Below are positions 43,693 to 52,424 of a DNA stretch of 64,000 nt, in pieces. Numbering within the stretch: position 1 is the first letter of the stretch; each line of letters opens with the position of its first letter. Below the pieces are notes generated by a model that was given only the letters and a program-made list of their open reading frames with translations, was not told the DNA's origin and searched no databases. The DNA comes from FEN-1219 sp963810755 (GTDB lineage Bacteria; Pseudomonadota; Gammaproteobacteria; Steroidobacterales; Rariloculaceae), in NCBI GenBank assembly GCA_963810755.1, contig CAWEOP010000009.1, positions 62,001-126,000 on the forward strand. The letters are read 5' to 3'. Both the position numbers and the translations under genes were made by a program.

Positions 43693-44250
43693 CTACGACG
43701 CGTCGTGCGCGACGCGCCATGCGCGCGTGCCCCAACGCAGCACGTAGTTGAGGCCGCTTACGACACTCGTGAAAACCACGGCCGCGCCGAGAACGAGCAG
43801 TGAGATCCTCGGCGGCGCGCCGAACGCCGCATTCGTGATCGTGAAGAAGACGTAGCCGAGCTGGCACGCCGTATTGAGCTTGCTGATCGCGGCGGGCTCG
43901 CCGGTGACCGGTGCGATCAGCAGCTGATAGCCGATCGCCCCGAGGACGATGACAACGTCGCGGCCGATCACGACGCCGGTCAGGGCGATGGGCACGATCC
44001 CGTTGTAGGTCAACGCAACGAAGACGCTCACGAGCAGGAGCTTATCCGCCGCGGGATCGAGCAATCCGCCGAGCCGAGTGCGCCAATCGAAAGTCTTCGC
44101 AAGGTAGCCGTCGAGCCCGTCCGACAACCCCGCGATCACGAGGAGCCCGAGCGCGGCGGTGTAGTTCTTGAGCACGAGCAGCATCACCAACGGCGCGACC
44201 AACAGCATCCGGGCGATGCAGATCGCGTTCGGCAGCCAGCGCCAGCTCAT
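43693..44250 (-). CDS. CDP-alcohol phosphatidyltransferase (PgsA-like)
   Basis: 185-residue membrane protein with the full CDP-alcohol motif SDGLDGYLAKTFDWRTRLGG, then LLDPAADK, and about five helices. It is probably CDP-diacylglycerol-glycerol-3-phosphate phosphatidyltransferase or a close relative. It lies between DUF2066 and hda, a context common in gammaproteobacteria. ATG 44250 overlaps the DUF2066 stop. Confidence 0.88.
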   Translation of the reverse strand: MSWRWLPNAICIARMLLVAPLVMLLVLKNYTAALGLLVIAGLSDGLDGYLAKTFDWRTRLGGLLDPAADKLLLVSVFVALTYNGIVPIALTGVVIGRDVVIVLGAIGYQLLIAPVTGEPAAISKLNTACQLGYVFFTITNAAFGAPPRISLLVLGAAVVFTSVVSGLNYVLRWGTRAWRVAHDAS

Positions 44251-45335
44251 CGCGGCGTGGCGCCGCGCGCGAGGCGGAACACGAGCGGCGCGGCGCCCCC
44301 GGCGGGACCGGGACTGCCGTCCGGGCTCAAGACGCCGCCCAGGGCGAGCACGCGCTCGATCACGCGAGCATCCCCGCGCGCCGCGACGTGCAAGCTCAGC
44401 ACACCGTCTTCGAGGCTATCGACGTCGACGCTTTGCAGCACGCTCAGCGTCTCGAGGTAGCTCAACACCCGACCGTAGTCCGCCGACGTGGCGACGTCGA
44501 GCACGGTGAGGCGCGCCAAGCTCGCACCGCCGACCGTGCAGAGCTCCGCGGAGAATAGATCGGCTACCGCATCGACGCCGTCGCGCAGTCCGGTCCCGGA
44601 GATCGACTGCCGAACGCCGTCCCTCAGAAGCAACCACTCCACGTCATGACCGAGTACACCCGGCCGAACGCGGCCGATCAACACGGCGTCGGCGCGATAG
44701 CGAACCGACGCGAGGCCGACACGATCTTCGAATCCGCCCCAAACGTCCGTGAAGGTCACCGCGTTCAAGTCTTCGAGATCCAGTAGCGGCAGCGTGATCG
44801 GCAGGCCCCGCTCGTCGGAGACTGCGACGAGCTGCGTACGAATCGTGGTCAGCAGCTCGACCGTCGCGGGAGCGAGATCGGTCGCGAGGTCGTTGGCGGA
44901 GAGCATGCCGCGCCCCCCGGCGCCGTCGTCGACAGCGACCCAGATCAGTGTGAGCGGCCGTTCCGCGCCGCAGACGGGGTAATTCAGCGCGGTGAGCGCC
45001 TGATCGACTCGCGCCGCGAAGAACCCCACTTGCGGCCGCCCCTGGCGGTCCAGCCCGTAAGAGCTCTCGTAGCCACGCGCGTCCTCGATCAACGGCAGCA
45101 GCTGCGGATCGGTCGCTGCCGCTCGATTGCCGGTGACGCGCACGAGCAGGCGCGCAAAAGCGGCCTTCTCGGCGGCCGCGCGCGGGTCCTGCGCTGCCGC
45201 GTCGGGCAGCACGGTGACGCGATAGAGATTCGGAAAGGTAGCGGCGAGCGCGGTGGCGGCGCACAGCAGTGGCGCGAGCACGAACGCCAACCGGCGGCTC
45301 AACATCCGTAACGCCGAGATTAGCTGTAACGCCAT
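44247..45335 (-). CDS. DUF2066 protein, exported
   Basis: 362 residues from ATG 45335, with AGGAAC upstream and a TATAAT promoter 35 bases before. A signal peptide ends ATALA, followed by FPNLYRVTVLPDAAAQDPRAAAEKA, the family opening, and KAAFARLLVRVTGN. A longer reading from 45449 starts upstream of the -10 box and was rejected. Function unknown; the DUF2066/pgsA/hda neighbourhood is conserved, usually divergent from purMN. Confidence 0.87.
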   Translation of the reverse strand: MALQLISALRMLSRRLAFVLAPLLCAATALAATFPNLYRVTVLPDAAAQDPRAAAEKAAFARLLVRVTGNRAAATDPQLLPLIEDARGYESSYGLDRQGRPQVGFFAARVDQALTALNYPVCGAERPLTLIWVAVDDGAGGRGMLSANDLATDLAPATVELLTTIRTQLVAVSDERGLPITLPLLDLEDLNAVTFTDVWGGFEDRVGLASVRYRADAVLIGRVRPGVLGHDVEWLLLRDGVRQSISGTGLRDGVDAVADLFSAELCTVGGASLARLTVLDVATSADYGRVLSYLETLSVLQSVDVDSLEDGVLSLHVAARGDARVIERVLALGGVLSPDGSPGPAGGAAPLVFRLARGATPR

Positions 45336-45369
45336 CGCCGTTCCTGCCCACGATCGCTGGAGGTCGCTT

Positions 45370-45375
45370 ATTATA
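45370..45375 (-). promoter_or_regulatory. -10 box TATAAT for the DUF2066-pgsA-hda operon
   Basis: A perfect TATAAT on the minus strand, with only a weak upstream -35 (a TTGATG/GCTTGA region 14-16 bases away). Transcription would start near 45363, giving a 28-base leader to the ATG. The plus strand at the same place reads TTATAC and could help purN. Confidence 0.5.
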
Positions 45376-45493
45376 CCGGCAACTCTCGTCATCAAGCGCT
45401 CGCGGCCACGACGGCAAAACTCATCGATGGCTTGCACGGAACAACACACACGAAGTCGGCTGTACGCGACTCTGAAGCCATGGTAACGATTGT

Positions 45494-46147
45494 TTGAGCG
45501 CGCGGGGCCGTATCGCCGTGCTCATCTCGGGCGAAGGGAGCAATCTCCAGGCCCTGATCGACGCGACCCGCGAGCATGCGATCGCGGGCGAGATCGTAGT
45601 CGTGGTGAGCAACCGCGGCGCGGCGCGCGGACTCGAACGCGCAAGAAGTGCGGGCATTCCAGCCGTGCATCTGCCGGCGCAACGCGGCGCCGAGCGCTCC
45701 GTCTACGACGAAGCGCTCGCGATCGAGCTCGCGAAGCACTCGCCCGACCTGGTCGTGCTCGCTGGTTTCATGCGGGTCTTCACACCGCAACTCGTCGCAC
45801 GCTTCGCGGGGCGGATGCTCAACATCCATCCTTCGCTGCTGCCGAAATATCCGGGCCTCGACACTCACCAGCGCGTGCTCGACGACGGCGACCGCACGCA
45901 CGGCGCGACCGTGCACTTCGTTACGGCCGACCTCGATGCAGGGCCGGCGGTGATCCAATATCGGATCGCAGTGCGCCCCGAAGACACGCCGGACTCTCTC
46001 GCCGCGCGCGTCCACTTGGGTGAGCACATAATCTTGCCCCGCGCCGTCGATTGGTTCGTTTCCGGGCGCTTGAGGGTCGAGCACGGAGCAGTCATGCTTG
46101 ACGGCAAGCCTCTGCCGAAACCGGTGATCTTGGAGGGCGACGCATGA
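45494..46147 (+). CDS. purN: Phosphoribosylglycinamide formyltransferase PurN
   Basis: Formyl-THF-dependent third step of purine synthesis. The 217-residue protein has IAVLISGEGSNLQALID, the catalytic Asn/His/Asp set in GRMLNIHPSLLPKYPGLDTHQ and HGATVHFVTADLDAGP. TTG 45494 is the only start before the conserved strand. purM, its usual upstream partner, is not in the window. ATGA overlap with DUF3108. Confidence 0.96.
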   Translation: MSARGRIAVLISGEGSNLQALIDATREHAIAGEIVVVVSNRGAARGLERARSAGIPAVHLPAQRGAERSVYDEALAIELAKHSPDLVVLAGFMRVFTPQLVARFAGRMLNIHPSLLPKYPGLDTHQRVLDDGDRTHGATVHFVTADLDAGPAVIQYRIAVRPEDTPDSLAARVHLGEHIILPRAVDWFVSGRLRVEHGAVMLDGKPLPKPVILEGDA

Positions 46148-46899
46148 CAGCGCGAGGCAAGACTACGACGGATTGGGTGCAGTACGCCGCCGCGAGCCTC
46201 ATGACCTTCGCCGCGAGTGGCAGCGCGACGGCGGCCGATGCTTCGATCCCGACCTACTCCGCCGTCTACGAAGTCGAATACAAAGGCAAGAGTCTCGGCA
46301 CGTGCGAGTTCAAAGTGACCTACGACGCGAAGAGCGACACCTACGAGTTCACCTCCAACACCGTCGCCAAAGGGCTCCTGAAGCTCGCTAGGCCGAATCC
46401 CGTGGTCGAACGCAGTCACTTCCGCGTCGTGGACGGCCGGATCCGGCCGATCGAATTCTGGTCCGAGGACGGCAGCCGGAAGGGCGAAGACAACCGGCAC
46501 ATCGAATTCGACTGGCATCGCAGCGTCGCGATCGTGAGCGGCGACGGCTCGCGCCGCGAAGTAGCTCTCGACGATCGCTCGCTCGACCGCGGCAGCATGC
46601 AAGTCGCAGTGATGCGCGACATGATCGTCTCGCAGCGGCCAGGCGACTACCGCCTCGCGGGCGAAGACGCGAGCCAACGTTACGTGTTCACAGACAACGG
46701 CGACACGACGACGCCCACCGGCATCGGCCCGCTGGCCACGCGCTCGATCACGATGCATCGCGAGGGCTCCTCGCGGAGCACCGGGTTTTGGTTCGCGCCG
46801 GCGCTGAGCTACTTGCCTGTCCGCATCGAGCAAAGCAAGGAAGGCGAGGTTCAGACCGCGTTCAGCCTCACGTCGCAGACGGGGCTCGAAAAAAAGTAG
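46144..46899 (+). CDS. DUF3108 exported protein
   Basis: 251-residue periplasmic protein with a signal peptide (about 1-31, ending ATAAD) and a beta-rich body: SAVYEVEYKGKSLGTCEFKVTY, FWSEDGSRKGEDNRHIEFDW. This matches DUF3108, which is commonly found just after purN. Function unknown; coupled to purN by a four-base overlap. Confidence 0.87.
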   Translation: MTARGKTTTDWVQYAAASLMTFAASGSATAADASIPTYSAVYEVEYKGKSLGTCEFKVTYDAKSDTYEFTSNTVAKGLLKLARPNPVVERSHFRVVDGRIRPIEFWSEDGSRKGEDNRHIEFDWHRSVAIVSGDGSRREVALDDRSLDRGSMQVAVMRDMIVSQRPGDYRLAGEDASQRYVFTDNGDTTTPTGIGPLATRSITMHREGSSRSTGFWFAPALSYLPVRIEQSKEGEVQTAFSLTSQTGLEKK

Positions 46900-46906
46900 C
46901 GCTGGC

Positions 46907-47476
46907 TCAGGTCTTCGGCAGCGTTACGCCGCGCTGGCCCTGGTACTTGCCGCCGCGATCCGCGTAGCTCGTCGCGCACACCTCGTCGGACTCGAAGAAG
47001 ATCATCTGGGCGATGCCTTCGTTCGCATAGATCTTCGCGGGCAAGGTCGTCGTGTTCGAGAACTCGAGCGTCACGTGGCCCTCCCACTCGGGTTCGAGCG
47101 GAGTCACATTCACGATGATGCCGCAGCGCGCGTACGTCGACTTGCCCACGCAGATGGTGAGCACCTGGCGCGGGATCCGAAAATACTCGACCGTCCGCGC
47201 AAGCGCGAAGGAGTTCGGCGGAATGATGCAGACCTCCGCCGTCATGTCGACGAAGCTCGACTCGTCGAACGCTTTCGGGTCGACGATAGCGGAATTGATA
47301 TTCGTGAAGATCTTGAATTCCGGTGCGCAGCGCACGTCGTAGCCGTAGCTCGATGTGCCGTAGGAGATCACCCGGTGCCCTTCGACCTGACGGACCTGAT
47401 CGGGCTCGAACGGCTCGATCATCTTGTGATCGGCGACCATGCGCCGGATCCAGCGGTCCGACTTGACGCTCATCAA
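46907..47476 (-). CDS. dcd: dCTP deaminase
   Basis: Converts dCTP to dUTP for dTTP synthesis. The 189-residue trimeric-fold protein shows SSYGYDVRCAPEFK, the active-site Arg/Glu in CGKSTYARCGIIVNVTPLEPEWEGHVTLEFSN and a C-terminal GGKYQGQRG. ATG 47476 overlaps the apbC stop as ATGA, the conserved apbC-dcd pair. Confidence 0.97.
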   Translation of the reverse strand: MMSVKSDRWIRRMVADHKMIEPFEPDQVRQVEGHRVISYGTSSYGYDVRCAPEFKIFTNINSAIVDPKAFDESSFVDMTAEVCIIPPNSFALARTVEYFRIPRQVLTICVGKSTYARCGIIVNVTPLEPEWEGHVTLEFSNTTTLPAKIYANEGIAQMIFFESDEVCATSYADRGGKYQGQRGVTLPKT

Positions 47477-48570
47477 TCCTCCTCGACCGTGATGTTCGGG
47501 AACAACCGGCTGTAGTCCTTCGTGCGCGCCGCGAGCTCCCCGACGGCCCGCAGGGCGACTTCCCGAAACCTGAGGGCGAGCGGCCCGCGCGGATCGGCCG
47601 CCACCGTCGGCTTGCCTTCGTCCGTCTCCTGCCGGATCCGCTTATCGAGCGGCAATGCACCGAGCAGCGGGACGCCGTACTGCTCACTCAAACCGCGGCC
47701 GCCGTGCTCGCCGAAGATGTGCTCCTCATGGCCACAGTTCGTGCAAACGTGGATGCTCATGTTCTCGACGACGCCGAGCACCGGGACATGGACCTTCTGG
47801 AACATCTCGAGGCCCTTGCGCGCGTCCGCGAGCGCGATGTCCTGCGGGGTGGTGACGATCACGACGCCGCTCACGGGCACGCGCTGCGCCAGCGTGAGCT
47901 GGATGTCTCCGGTTCCGGGCGGCATGTCGACGATGAGGTAGTCGAGGTCGCCCCACCGTGTCTGGGTCAGCAGCTGATTCAAGGCCGACGTGACCATCGG
48001 ACCGCGCCAGGCCATTGGCTGCTGCTCGTCGACGAGGAACCCGATCGACATCGCCTCGAGGCCGTGCGCCTTCAGCGGCTCGAGCGTCTTGCCGTCGCGC
48101 GTCTCGGGGCGCTTCCCAATGAGCCCGAGCATCCGCGGTTGGCTCGGGCCGTAGATGTCCGCGTCGAGAATTCCAACGCGGGCGCCTTCCTGAGCGAGAG
48201 CAAGCGCGATGTTCACCGCCACCGTCGACTTACCTACGCCGCCTTTACCCGACGCGACCGCGATCAGGTTGTGGACGCCCGGCAGCGGCTTGAGGCCGTG
48301 TTGCACGGCATGCGCGACGATTGCGCTGTCGACCTTGAACTCCACGGCCGCGCCGCCGGGCAGGTCGCGACAATGTGTCGCAAGCGCGTCGACGAAATCC
48401 GCCGCGCTCTGAGCCATCGGGTAGCCGCAAGTGATCGAAACCCGCCAACCACCCGCCCCCGCCGGCGTGACGGCGATGACGGTACCGGCGGTACCGAGCG
48501 GCCGCCCCGTTTGGGGGACCAAGAACGTGCGGAGGTGCTCTGTGAGCAACGCGTCGGTGAGCTCGGGCAT
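47473..48570 (-). CDS. apbC: Iron-sulfur cluster carrier ApbC/Mrp
   Basis: P-loop ATPase that carries 4Fe-4S clusters. The 365-residue protein has an N-terminal DUF59 domain (about 1-90), then the deviant Walker A GKGGVGKSTVAVNIALAL, switch region VDMPPGTGD and the CxxC of VCTNCGHE, which holds the cluster. In many gammaproteobacteria it is divergent from metG; here a kinase/pilT/pilU operon intervenes. Confidence 0.96.
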   Translation of the reverse strand: MPELTDALLTEHLRTFLVPQTGRPLGTAGTVIAVTPAGAGGWRVSITCGYPMAQSAADFVDALATHCRDLPGGAAVEFKVDSAIVAHAVQHGLKPLPGVHNLIAVASGKGGVGKSTVAVNIALALAQEGARVGILDADIYGPSQPRMLGLIGKRPETRDGKTLEPLKAHGLEAMSIGFLVDEQQPMAWRGPMVTSALNQLLTQTRWGDLDYLIVDMPPGTGDIQLTLAQRVPVSGVVIVTTPQDIALADARKGLEMFQKVHVPVLGVVENMSIHVCTNCGHEEHIFGEHGGRGLSEQYGVPLLGALPLDKRIRQETDEGKPTVAADPRGPLALRFREVALRAVGELAARTKDYSRLFPNITVEED

Positions 48571-48685
48571 CTTCTTAGGAAGGCTGGAGAAGGCTGGGAT
48601 TGTAACCTAACGCACGTGCCTCGCCTGCCCCGCGCGAGCGCTACAAACCTGTGATCTGCGTTACGTTTTCACGAAAACCGTGTGG

Positions 48686-48691
48686 CATAAT
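48686..48691 (+). promoter_or_regulatory. -10 box CATAAT for the kinase-pilT-pilU operon
   Basis: GGCATAATTGCC contains CATAAT (five of six). Transcription from about 48698 gives a 16-base leader to the small upstream ORF. A clear -35 is lacking. The same GGCATAAT occurs before metG at 53502. Confidence 0.4.
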
Positions 48692-48713
48692 TGCCGCCAG
48701 TCGGAGTTCCATT

Positions 48714-48815
48714 ATGTTTGATCCTCGGCTGCTCGACGCAGCCGAGACGCTGGTTCGTTGGGTACCTCTTTCCGCTACGAGGCAACGCTTCCGGATCGTT
48801 TCCCGAGGCCGATGA
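48714..48815 (+). CDS. 33-codon leader ORF overlapping the kinase start
   Basis: ATG 48714 has GGAG seven bases upstream and encodes MFDPRLLDAAETLVRWVPLS, then a basic tail (ATRQRFRIVSRGR). Its TGA overlaps the kinase ATG by the ATGA four-base pattern used by other coupled genes in this window. Codons 4-11 form a perfect nine-pair hairpin (CTCGGCTGC-TCGAC-GCAGCCGAG). It could be a regulatory leader or a small protein. Support is the ribosome site and the overlap only. Confidence 0.45.
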   Translation: MFDPRLLDAAETLVRWVPLSATRQRFRIVSRGR

Positions 48816-51310
48816 ATTTCCTAACTTCAATCCAAGCTGATCGGCTGATTTCGCAGATCCGTGAGGAGGCCGATCCGACCTCCCCGATCGCCAAAAAGGC
48901 TTTCGAGAAGCTTGGCAAGCTCGGCAATGGGGCCGTGCCGAAGATCCTCGAGGCCCTCGCCTCGGCGGACAAGCGCCAGACCGTCGAATACGTCGAGCTA
49001 TTGAGCAGCCTGATCACCGAAAAGACCCTGCCTTCGATCACGCGCGGGCTGGCCGACTCCGACCCGCGAACCGTCTCGGGCACCGCCTGGGCGCTTTCTA
49101 CCAACAAGAAATACAACGTCAACCGCCTCGTGGACTTGCTGGGCGAGGACGAGTACTCGAAGGCCGCGATCATCGAAGTGCTCAACGCCCACAAGGACCG
49201 GCTCAACATCCGCCAACTGCTCGGCCAAATCTACTACTTGCAGCCGAGCGAGAAGGCGGCGGTTTTCAAGCTCATCGACGAGATCGTCACCGAGGAGCTC
49301 GTGCCGGACCTGATGACCCGCATGGACGGCAAGGACCCGGTCGTCAAGATGCACCTGATCAACGTCCTCGCTCGCTTCGACCGGCCCGACGTGAGCAAGG
49401 CGCTCCAAGAGCAGCTCCGGGATAGCAACAAGCTCGTACGCCAAGCGGCGCTCTCGGGCATCGCCCGGTCCAAGTCCGCTGTCGATATCGCGATGATCGC
49501 GGCTCTCTTACTCGATCCCGACATCGACGTCATGAACAAGGCCGTCGATGTCATCGTCCAGGCCAACGACCCGGAGACCGCGAAGCACTTGATACCGGCC
49601 CTGAAGGCCGAGAACGAGTTCAGCCGGCGCGCCGCCGTCGAGATCCTGAACGAGATCGGCACGACCCACAGCATCAAGTTTCTGCTCGAAGCGGTCGCGG
49701 ACGAGGACTGGTGGGTGCGCTCGCGCGCCTCGGACGCCCTGGCACGCATCGGCGGCCAGCGGGTCGTGGACGCCGTGCTCGAGCTCATCAAAGACAAGGA
49801 CGAGAACATTCGGCGCGCCGCGATCGAGATCCTGGTCACCTGCCGCGACAAACGTTCCGTGGACAAGCTGATCGAAGCGACGAAGGACGGGGACTGGTGG
49901 GTCAGCGAGCGGGCGGCCGATGCGCTCGCGGAGATCGGCGACGCGAAGGCCCTGCCCGCCCTGTTCGAGATGATCGCCCGCAACAACCGCTCGCTGCCGG
50001 TCGCGCTCGCGGCAGTCGGCAAGCTCGGCACGTTCAAGGTCCTCGACAAGGTCCTCCCGTTCCTCCAGCGGCCCGAGAAGGAGGTGCGTATCGCGGCGAT
50101 CGGAGCGGTCGCGCAACTCGCGGGCGAGCAGCAGGGCGAGGCGGTACGGCCATACATTCAGCAGGCCGCGGTCGGCGCCGAGGAAACGGTGCTGCGCGCC
50201 GTGACGAAGGCGCTGCAGAAGCTCGACGGCCGGGTCTCGCCGAGCGGCCGATTCACGGCCACGGCGAACCTCACCAGCACTGCCACTCCGCCCCCGACGC
50301 CGATGTCACAAACCGCGCGCGCACAGTCTTCGAGGGCGACCGCTCCGCCCCCGCCAGCGCCGCCGCCACCGTCGACCGCGGCAACGTCGACGGCCCGCAC
50401 GCTGCTCGTCGAAGGCCCCGAGTCCGAGCAGCCCGCTGCACCGGCGCCCGAAGCTCCGTCGTTCGACCTCAACGCGCTCAACTCGGGGGACATGATCGAG
50501 GGCCGCTACAAGTACATTCAGAAGATCGGCAAGGGCGCGTTCGGCACCGTCGTGCTCGTCGAAGACACCGTCGTCGAGGAGCGCCTGATCCTGAAGTTCT
50601 TGAACGCGAACGTAGCGTCCGACGAGGAAATGTTGAAGCGCTTCGTGCACGAGCTGCGTTACTCGCGCCGAATCACGCACAAGAACGTCATCCGCATCTA
50701 CGACTTCCTGTACGTCGGCGGCAGCTACGCGATCTCGATGGAATACTTCCCCTCGCATACGCTCGGTGCGGAGATCGCCAGCGAGAAGCCCATGCGTCCC
50801 GAGAAGGCCGTCGCCTACGCAAGCGACATCTGCATCGGTATGAGTGTCGCGCACCAACAGGGGATCATTCACCGCGACCTCAAGCCGGCGAACATCCTGA
50901 TCAACGACACCGGCCTCCTCAAGATCGTGGACTTCGGCGTCGCCGCAGCAGCCAAGAGCGGCGACACGCAGCTCACCAAGACGGGCTACGTGATCGGCTC
51001 GCCGAAATACATGGCGCCGGAGCAGATCCTCGGCAAGAAGGTCGACGAACGCGCAGACATCTACAGCCTGGGCGTGATCATGTACGAAATGCTCGCGGGC
51101 ACCCCTCCTTATAGCCGCGGCGACCACATGTCGGTCATGTACCAGCACGTGCAGGGCAAGGCGCAGGCGCTCCACGAAGCGAACACGTCGATTCCGCGGG
51201 AGCTCAGCAACGTCGTGAGCAAGACCATGCAAGTGGACAAGGCGAAACGCTACGCCTCGATGGAAGAAATGCGCTCTGCCTTAGTTGCGGCGGCCCAGAA
51301 CATACAATGA
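48812..51310 (+). CDS. HEAT-repeat protein fused to a Hanks-type Ser/Thr kinase
   Basis: 832-residue cytosolic protein from ATG 48812 (GAGG five bases upstream). Residues about 15-470 are HEAT-like repeats, including two copies of the pattern DxDWWVxxRAxDALAxIG about 60 residues apart. A Pro/Ala/Thr-rich linker follows (about 490-555). Residues about 561-832 form a complete kinase: glycine loop IGKGAFGTV, Lys595, HRDLKPANI with Asp689, DFG at 707-709 and GSPKYMAPEQ. All catalytic residues are present. pilT follows seven bases later, suggesting a role in type IV pilus retraction control; this is inferred from context. Confidence 0.92.
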   Translation: MNFLTSIQADRLISQIREEADPTSPIAKKAFEKLGKLGNGAVPKILEALASADKRQTVEYVELLSSLITEKTLPSITRGLADSDPRTVSGTAWALSTNKKYNVNRLVDLLGEDEYSKAAIIEVLNAHKDRLNIRQLLGQIYYLQPSEKAAVFKLIDEIVTEELVPDLMTRMDGKDPVVKMHLINVLARFDRPDVSKALQEQLRDSNKLVRQAALSGIARSKSAVDIAMIAALLLDPDIDVMNKAVDVIVQANDPETAKHLIPALKAENEFSRRAAVEILNEIGTTHSIKFLLEAVADEDWWVRSRASDALARIGGQRVVDAVLELIKDKDENIRRAAIEILVTCRDKRSVDKLIEATKDGDWWVSERAADALAEIGDAKALPALFEMIARNNRSLPVALAAVGKLGTFKVLDKVLPFLQRPEKEVRIAAIGAVAQLAGEQQGEAVRPYIQQAAVGAEETVLRAVTKALQKLDGRVSPSGRFTATANLTSTATPPPTPMSQTARAQSSRATAPPPPAPPPPSTAATSTARTLLVEGPESEQPAAPAPEAPSFDLNALNSGDMIEGRYKYIQKIGKGAFGTVVLVEDTVVEERLILKFLNANVASDEEMLKRFVHELRYSRRITHKNVIRIYDFLYVGGSYAISMEYFPSHTLGAEIASEKPMRPEKAVAYASDICIGMSVAHQQGIIHRDLKPANILINDTGLLKIVDFGVAAAAKSGDTQLTKTGYVIGSPKYMAPEQILGKKVDERADIYSLGVIMYEMLAGTPPYSRGDHMSVMYQHVQGKAQALHEANTSIPRELSNVVSKTMQVDKAKRYASMEEMRSALVAAAQNIQ

Positions 51311-51317
51311 GGCAGCG

Positions 51318-52409
51318 ATGGCCCGTATCGACGCATTCCTGAAGCTCGGCCTCGCCCAGGGCTGCTCCGACATACACCTCGCCGTCGGCATACCGCCGAT
51401 GCTGCGGCTGCATGGCGACTTGATGCCTATCAAGTTCCGCGACCTCGGCGACACCGAGCTCGATGGCTACGTCGACGAGATCCTGAGCACGTCGCAGAAA
51501 GAGCGATTCCACAAGGGCAACGACCTCGACTTCTCGTACGTCAGCGCCGAGGGCGGGCGTTTCCGCGTGAACGTGTTTCGCAAGGCCACCGGCATCGGCG
51601 CGACCTTCCGGAACATCCCGAGCCAGACACCGACTCTCGAGAGTCTCTCGCTTCCGCCGATCATCGCGTCATTCTGCGATCTGCATCAGGGCATGGTGCT
51701 CGTGACGGGATCGACGGGCACGGGCAAATCGACCACGCTCGCGGCGATGATCGACCACATCAATACCACGAGTACGTCGAACATCATCAGCCTCGAGGAT
51801 CCGATCGAATTCGTGCACAGCAGCAAACGCTCGCAGGTGATCCAGCGCGAGCTCGGTACGCACATCCCGAGCTTCGCGGAAGGCGTGCGTGCCAGCTTGC
51901 GTGAAGACCCCGACGTGATCCTCGTCGGCGAGCTGCGTGACGGCGAGACCATCAGCATGGCCATGACGGCGGCGGAAACGGGCCACCTCGTGCTCGGCAC
52001 GCTGCACACCACGAGCGCGGTGAAATCCATCGACCGCATCATCGACGCACTGCCGGCGGATCAGCGGGAGCAAACGAAGAGCTTCCTCGCGCACAGCCTG
52101 CACGCGGTCATCACGCAGAACCTCGTGAAAACGCCAGACCAGCGCGGCCGCCGGGCGGTCGTGGAGGTGATGGTGATGAACCGCGCGATCGCGAAGCTGA
52201 TCATGACCGAGCAGACTCACCAGATTCCGGCGCAGCTCCAAACGGGCAAGGACGCCGGCATGCAACTGATGGATCAGGCGCTGCTCGAAGCGATCAACAA
52301 GAAACTCGTCGATCCCGACGATGCGTATCGATACGCGAACGACCGCAAGAAGTTCGAACGCTTCGTCACCGATACGACGGTGCTCCCGAGCAACGTCGGC
52401 GTCGGCTGA
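51318..52409 (+). CDS. pilT: Type IV pilus retraction ATPase PilT
   Basis: Hexameric motor that depolymerises pili for twitching. The 363-residue protein from ATG 51318 has Walker A TGSTGTGKSTTLAAM, the Asp box ISLEDPIEFVH, Walker B LREDPDVILVGELRDGETISMAMTAAETGHLVLGTLHTTSA and His box. The C-terminal segment MVMNRAIAKLIMTEQTHQI lies where PilT has its retraction-specific AIRNLIRE motif. It starts seven bases after the kinase stop. Confidence 0.95.
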   Translation: MARIDAFLKLGLAQGCSDIHLAVGIPPMLRLHGDLMPIKFRDLGDTELDGYVDEILSTSQKERFHKGNDLDFSYVSAEGGRFRVNVFRKATGIGATFRNIPSQTPTLESLSLPPIIASFCDLHQGMVLVTGSTGTGKSTTLAAMIDHINTTSTSNIISLEDPIEFVHSSKRSQVIQRELGTHIPSFAEGVRASLREDPDVILVGELRDGETISMAMTAAETGHLVLGTLHTTSAVKSIDRIIDALPADQREQTKSFLAHSLHAVITQNLVKTPDQRGRRAVVEVMVMNRAIAKLIMTEQTHQIPAQLQTGKDAGMQLMDQALLEAINKKLVDPDDAYRYANDRKKFERFVTDTTVLPSNVGVG

Positions 52410-52424
52410 CGGGAGAGTCTAGCG

